NCBI GenBank assembly: GCA_964513205.1
Contig: CAZELP010000001.1
Coordinates: 99,037 to 163,036, forward strand
Reading direction: 5' to 3'
DNA length: 64,000 bases
From: JAGVJT01 sp964513205
GTDB lineage: Bacteria; Pseudomonadota; Gammaproteobacteria; Legionellales; Legionellaceae
Shown: positions 63,706 through 64,000 of the stretch, one piece after another
Numbering within the stretch: position 1 is the stretch's first letter
Layout: each line of letters starts with the position of its first letter
Program-made: the position numbers and the translations under genes
Notes under the pieces: generated by a model
The model's database searches: none
What the model was told of the DNA's origin: nothing
The model's input: the letters and a program-made list of their open reading frames with translations, nothing else

Positions 63706-64000
63706 ATGAACACAATGAATCTATTCACTCAATCAGCAGGTGAGCATGCTTTTTTCTTGACTGGAAAAAGTGGCGCACTGGAGACTATTTTAACGCTGCC
63801 AGAGAATTTTTCTTCTGATTATCTGGCTATTTTGGGGCATCCTCATTCTTTACAGGGCGGGACCATGCACAATAAAGTGGTCACCACATTGGCTCGTGTG
63901 TTTAAAGATCTTGGGATTGCAAGTTTGCGTTTTAATTTTCGTGGCGTGGGGCAGTCTCAAGGCCAATATGACAATGGTATTGGTGAAAGCGAAGACATGC
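63706..64000 (+). CDS. Alpha/beta hydrolase (COG2945-like), cut by window end
   Basis: 98 codons run to the window edge. The oxyanion segment LGHPHSLQGGTMHNKVV and the following LRFNFRGVGQSQG are typical of small COG2945-type hydrolases. The nucleophile elbow lies beyond the edge. No clear ribosome site precedes the ATG; another in-frame ATG follows at 63715. Confidence 0.85.
   Translation, partial: MNTMNLFTQSAGEHAFFLTGKSGALETILTLPENFSSDYLAILGHPHSLQGGTMHNKVVTTLARVFKDLGIASLRFNFRGVGQSQGQYDNGIGESEDM

Overview
This window reads as chromosomal DNA from a moderately AT-rich gammaproteobacterium. The ftsY-ftsE-ftsX-rpoH run, the full F1Fo ATP synthase operon, lpoA next to rsmI, the YeaG-YeaH-SpoVR trio and the style of the proteins all point there. 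A eukaryotic-like Ser/Thr kinase, a secreted astacin protease, a patatin-like lipase and several large proteins with no recognisable family suggest a host-associated relative of Legionella or Coxiella (order Legionellales). That placement is inference from gene content, not a phylogeny. I saw no rRNA, tRNA, CRISPR array, prophage or intact insertion sequence.

Layout. 1-5.95 kb (minus): parC, a YhhQ-type queuosine-precursor transporter, then a compact cassette of PqqD/RRE-like protein, PAPS sulfotransferase and HprK-like kinase, then an ArsC/YfgD-like protein and a small nucleotidyltransferase. 6.1-7.7 kb: a tripartite HipB-HipS-HipT toxin-antitoxin operon with two matching palindromic operators. 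7.8-14.6 kb: a Bat/MoxR aerotolerance-type operon of seven overlapping genes. 14.6-16.1 kb: a cold-shock-domain protein and a soluble Ser/Thr kinase. 16.1-22.8 kb: rsmD and two M16 peptidases diverge from ftsY-ftsE-ftsX and rpoH. 22.8-30.9 kb: a 579-aa unknown protein, then spoVR-yeaH-prkA and a 521-aa membrane protein of unknown function. 31-37.5 kb: an outer-membrane barrel and rpiA (plus), then polA, lpxD and a FabF-like synthase (minus).

37.6-44.6 kb: atpI-B-E-F-H-A-G-D-C, with a good sigma70 promoter in front and an intrinsic terminator behind. 44.7-50.2 kb: a PaaK-like adenylating enzyme, a small membrane protein, priA, a PTPS-III-type pterin enzyme and a MidA-like methyltransferase. 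50.2-61.2 kb: folM, lpoA, rsmI, an astacin, pepN, aroE, a patatin, a PriC-like coiled-coil protein and panC-panB. 61.2-63.7 kb: a visibly more AT-rich stretch with long spacers, holding a cyclase/formamidase-family protein, a 52-aa ORF, an asparaginase-like protein with an altered catalytic motif and a probable gene remnant. The right edge cuts through an alpha/beta hydrolase gene.

The most unusual items are: (i) the PqqD-like/sulfotransferase/HprK-like cassette, which resembles the tailoring part of a lasso-peptide pathway but has no cyclase, protease or evident precursor, and whose kinase has lost the paired aspartates; (ii) HipBST with a perfect 16-bp operator pair; (iii) a PTPS-III-like enzyme close to folM; (iv) DNA polymerase I without proofreading residues; and (v) the small AT-rich accessory patch near 61-63.7 kb. 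Many starts were moved inward from the longest reading frame to an ATG with a Shine-Dalgarno match or a stop/start overlap; these are noted per gene.
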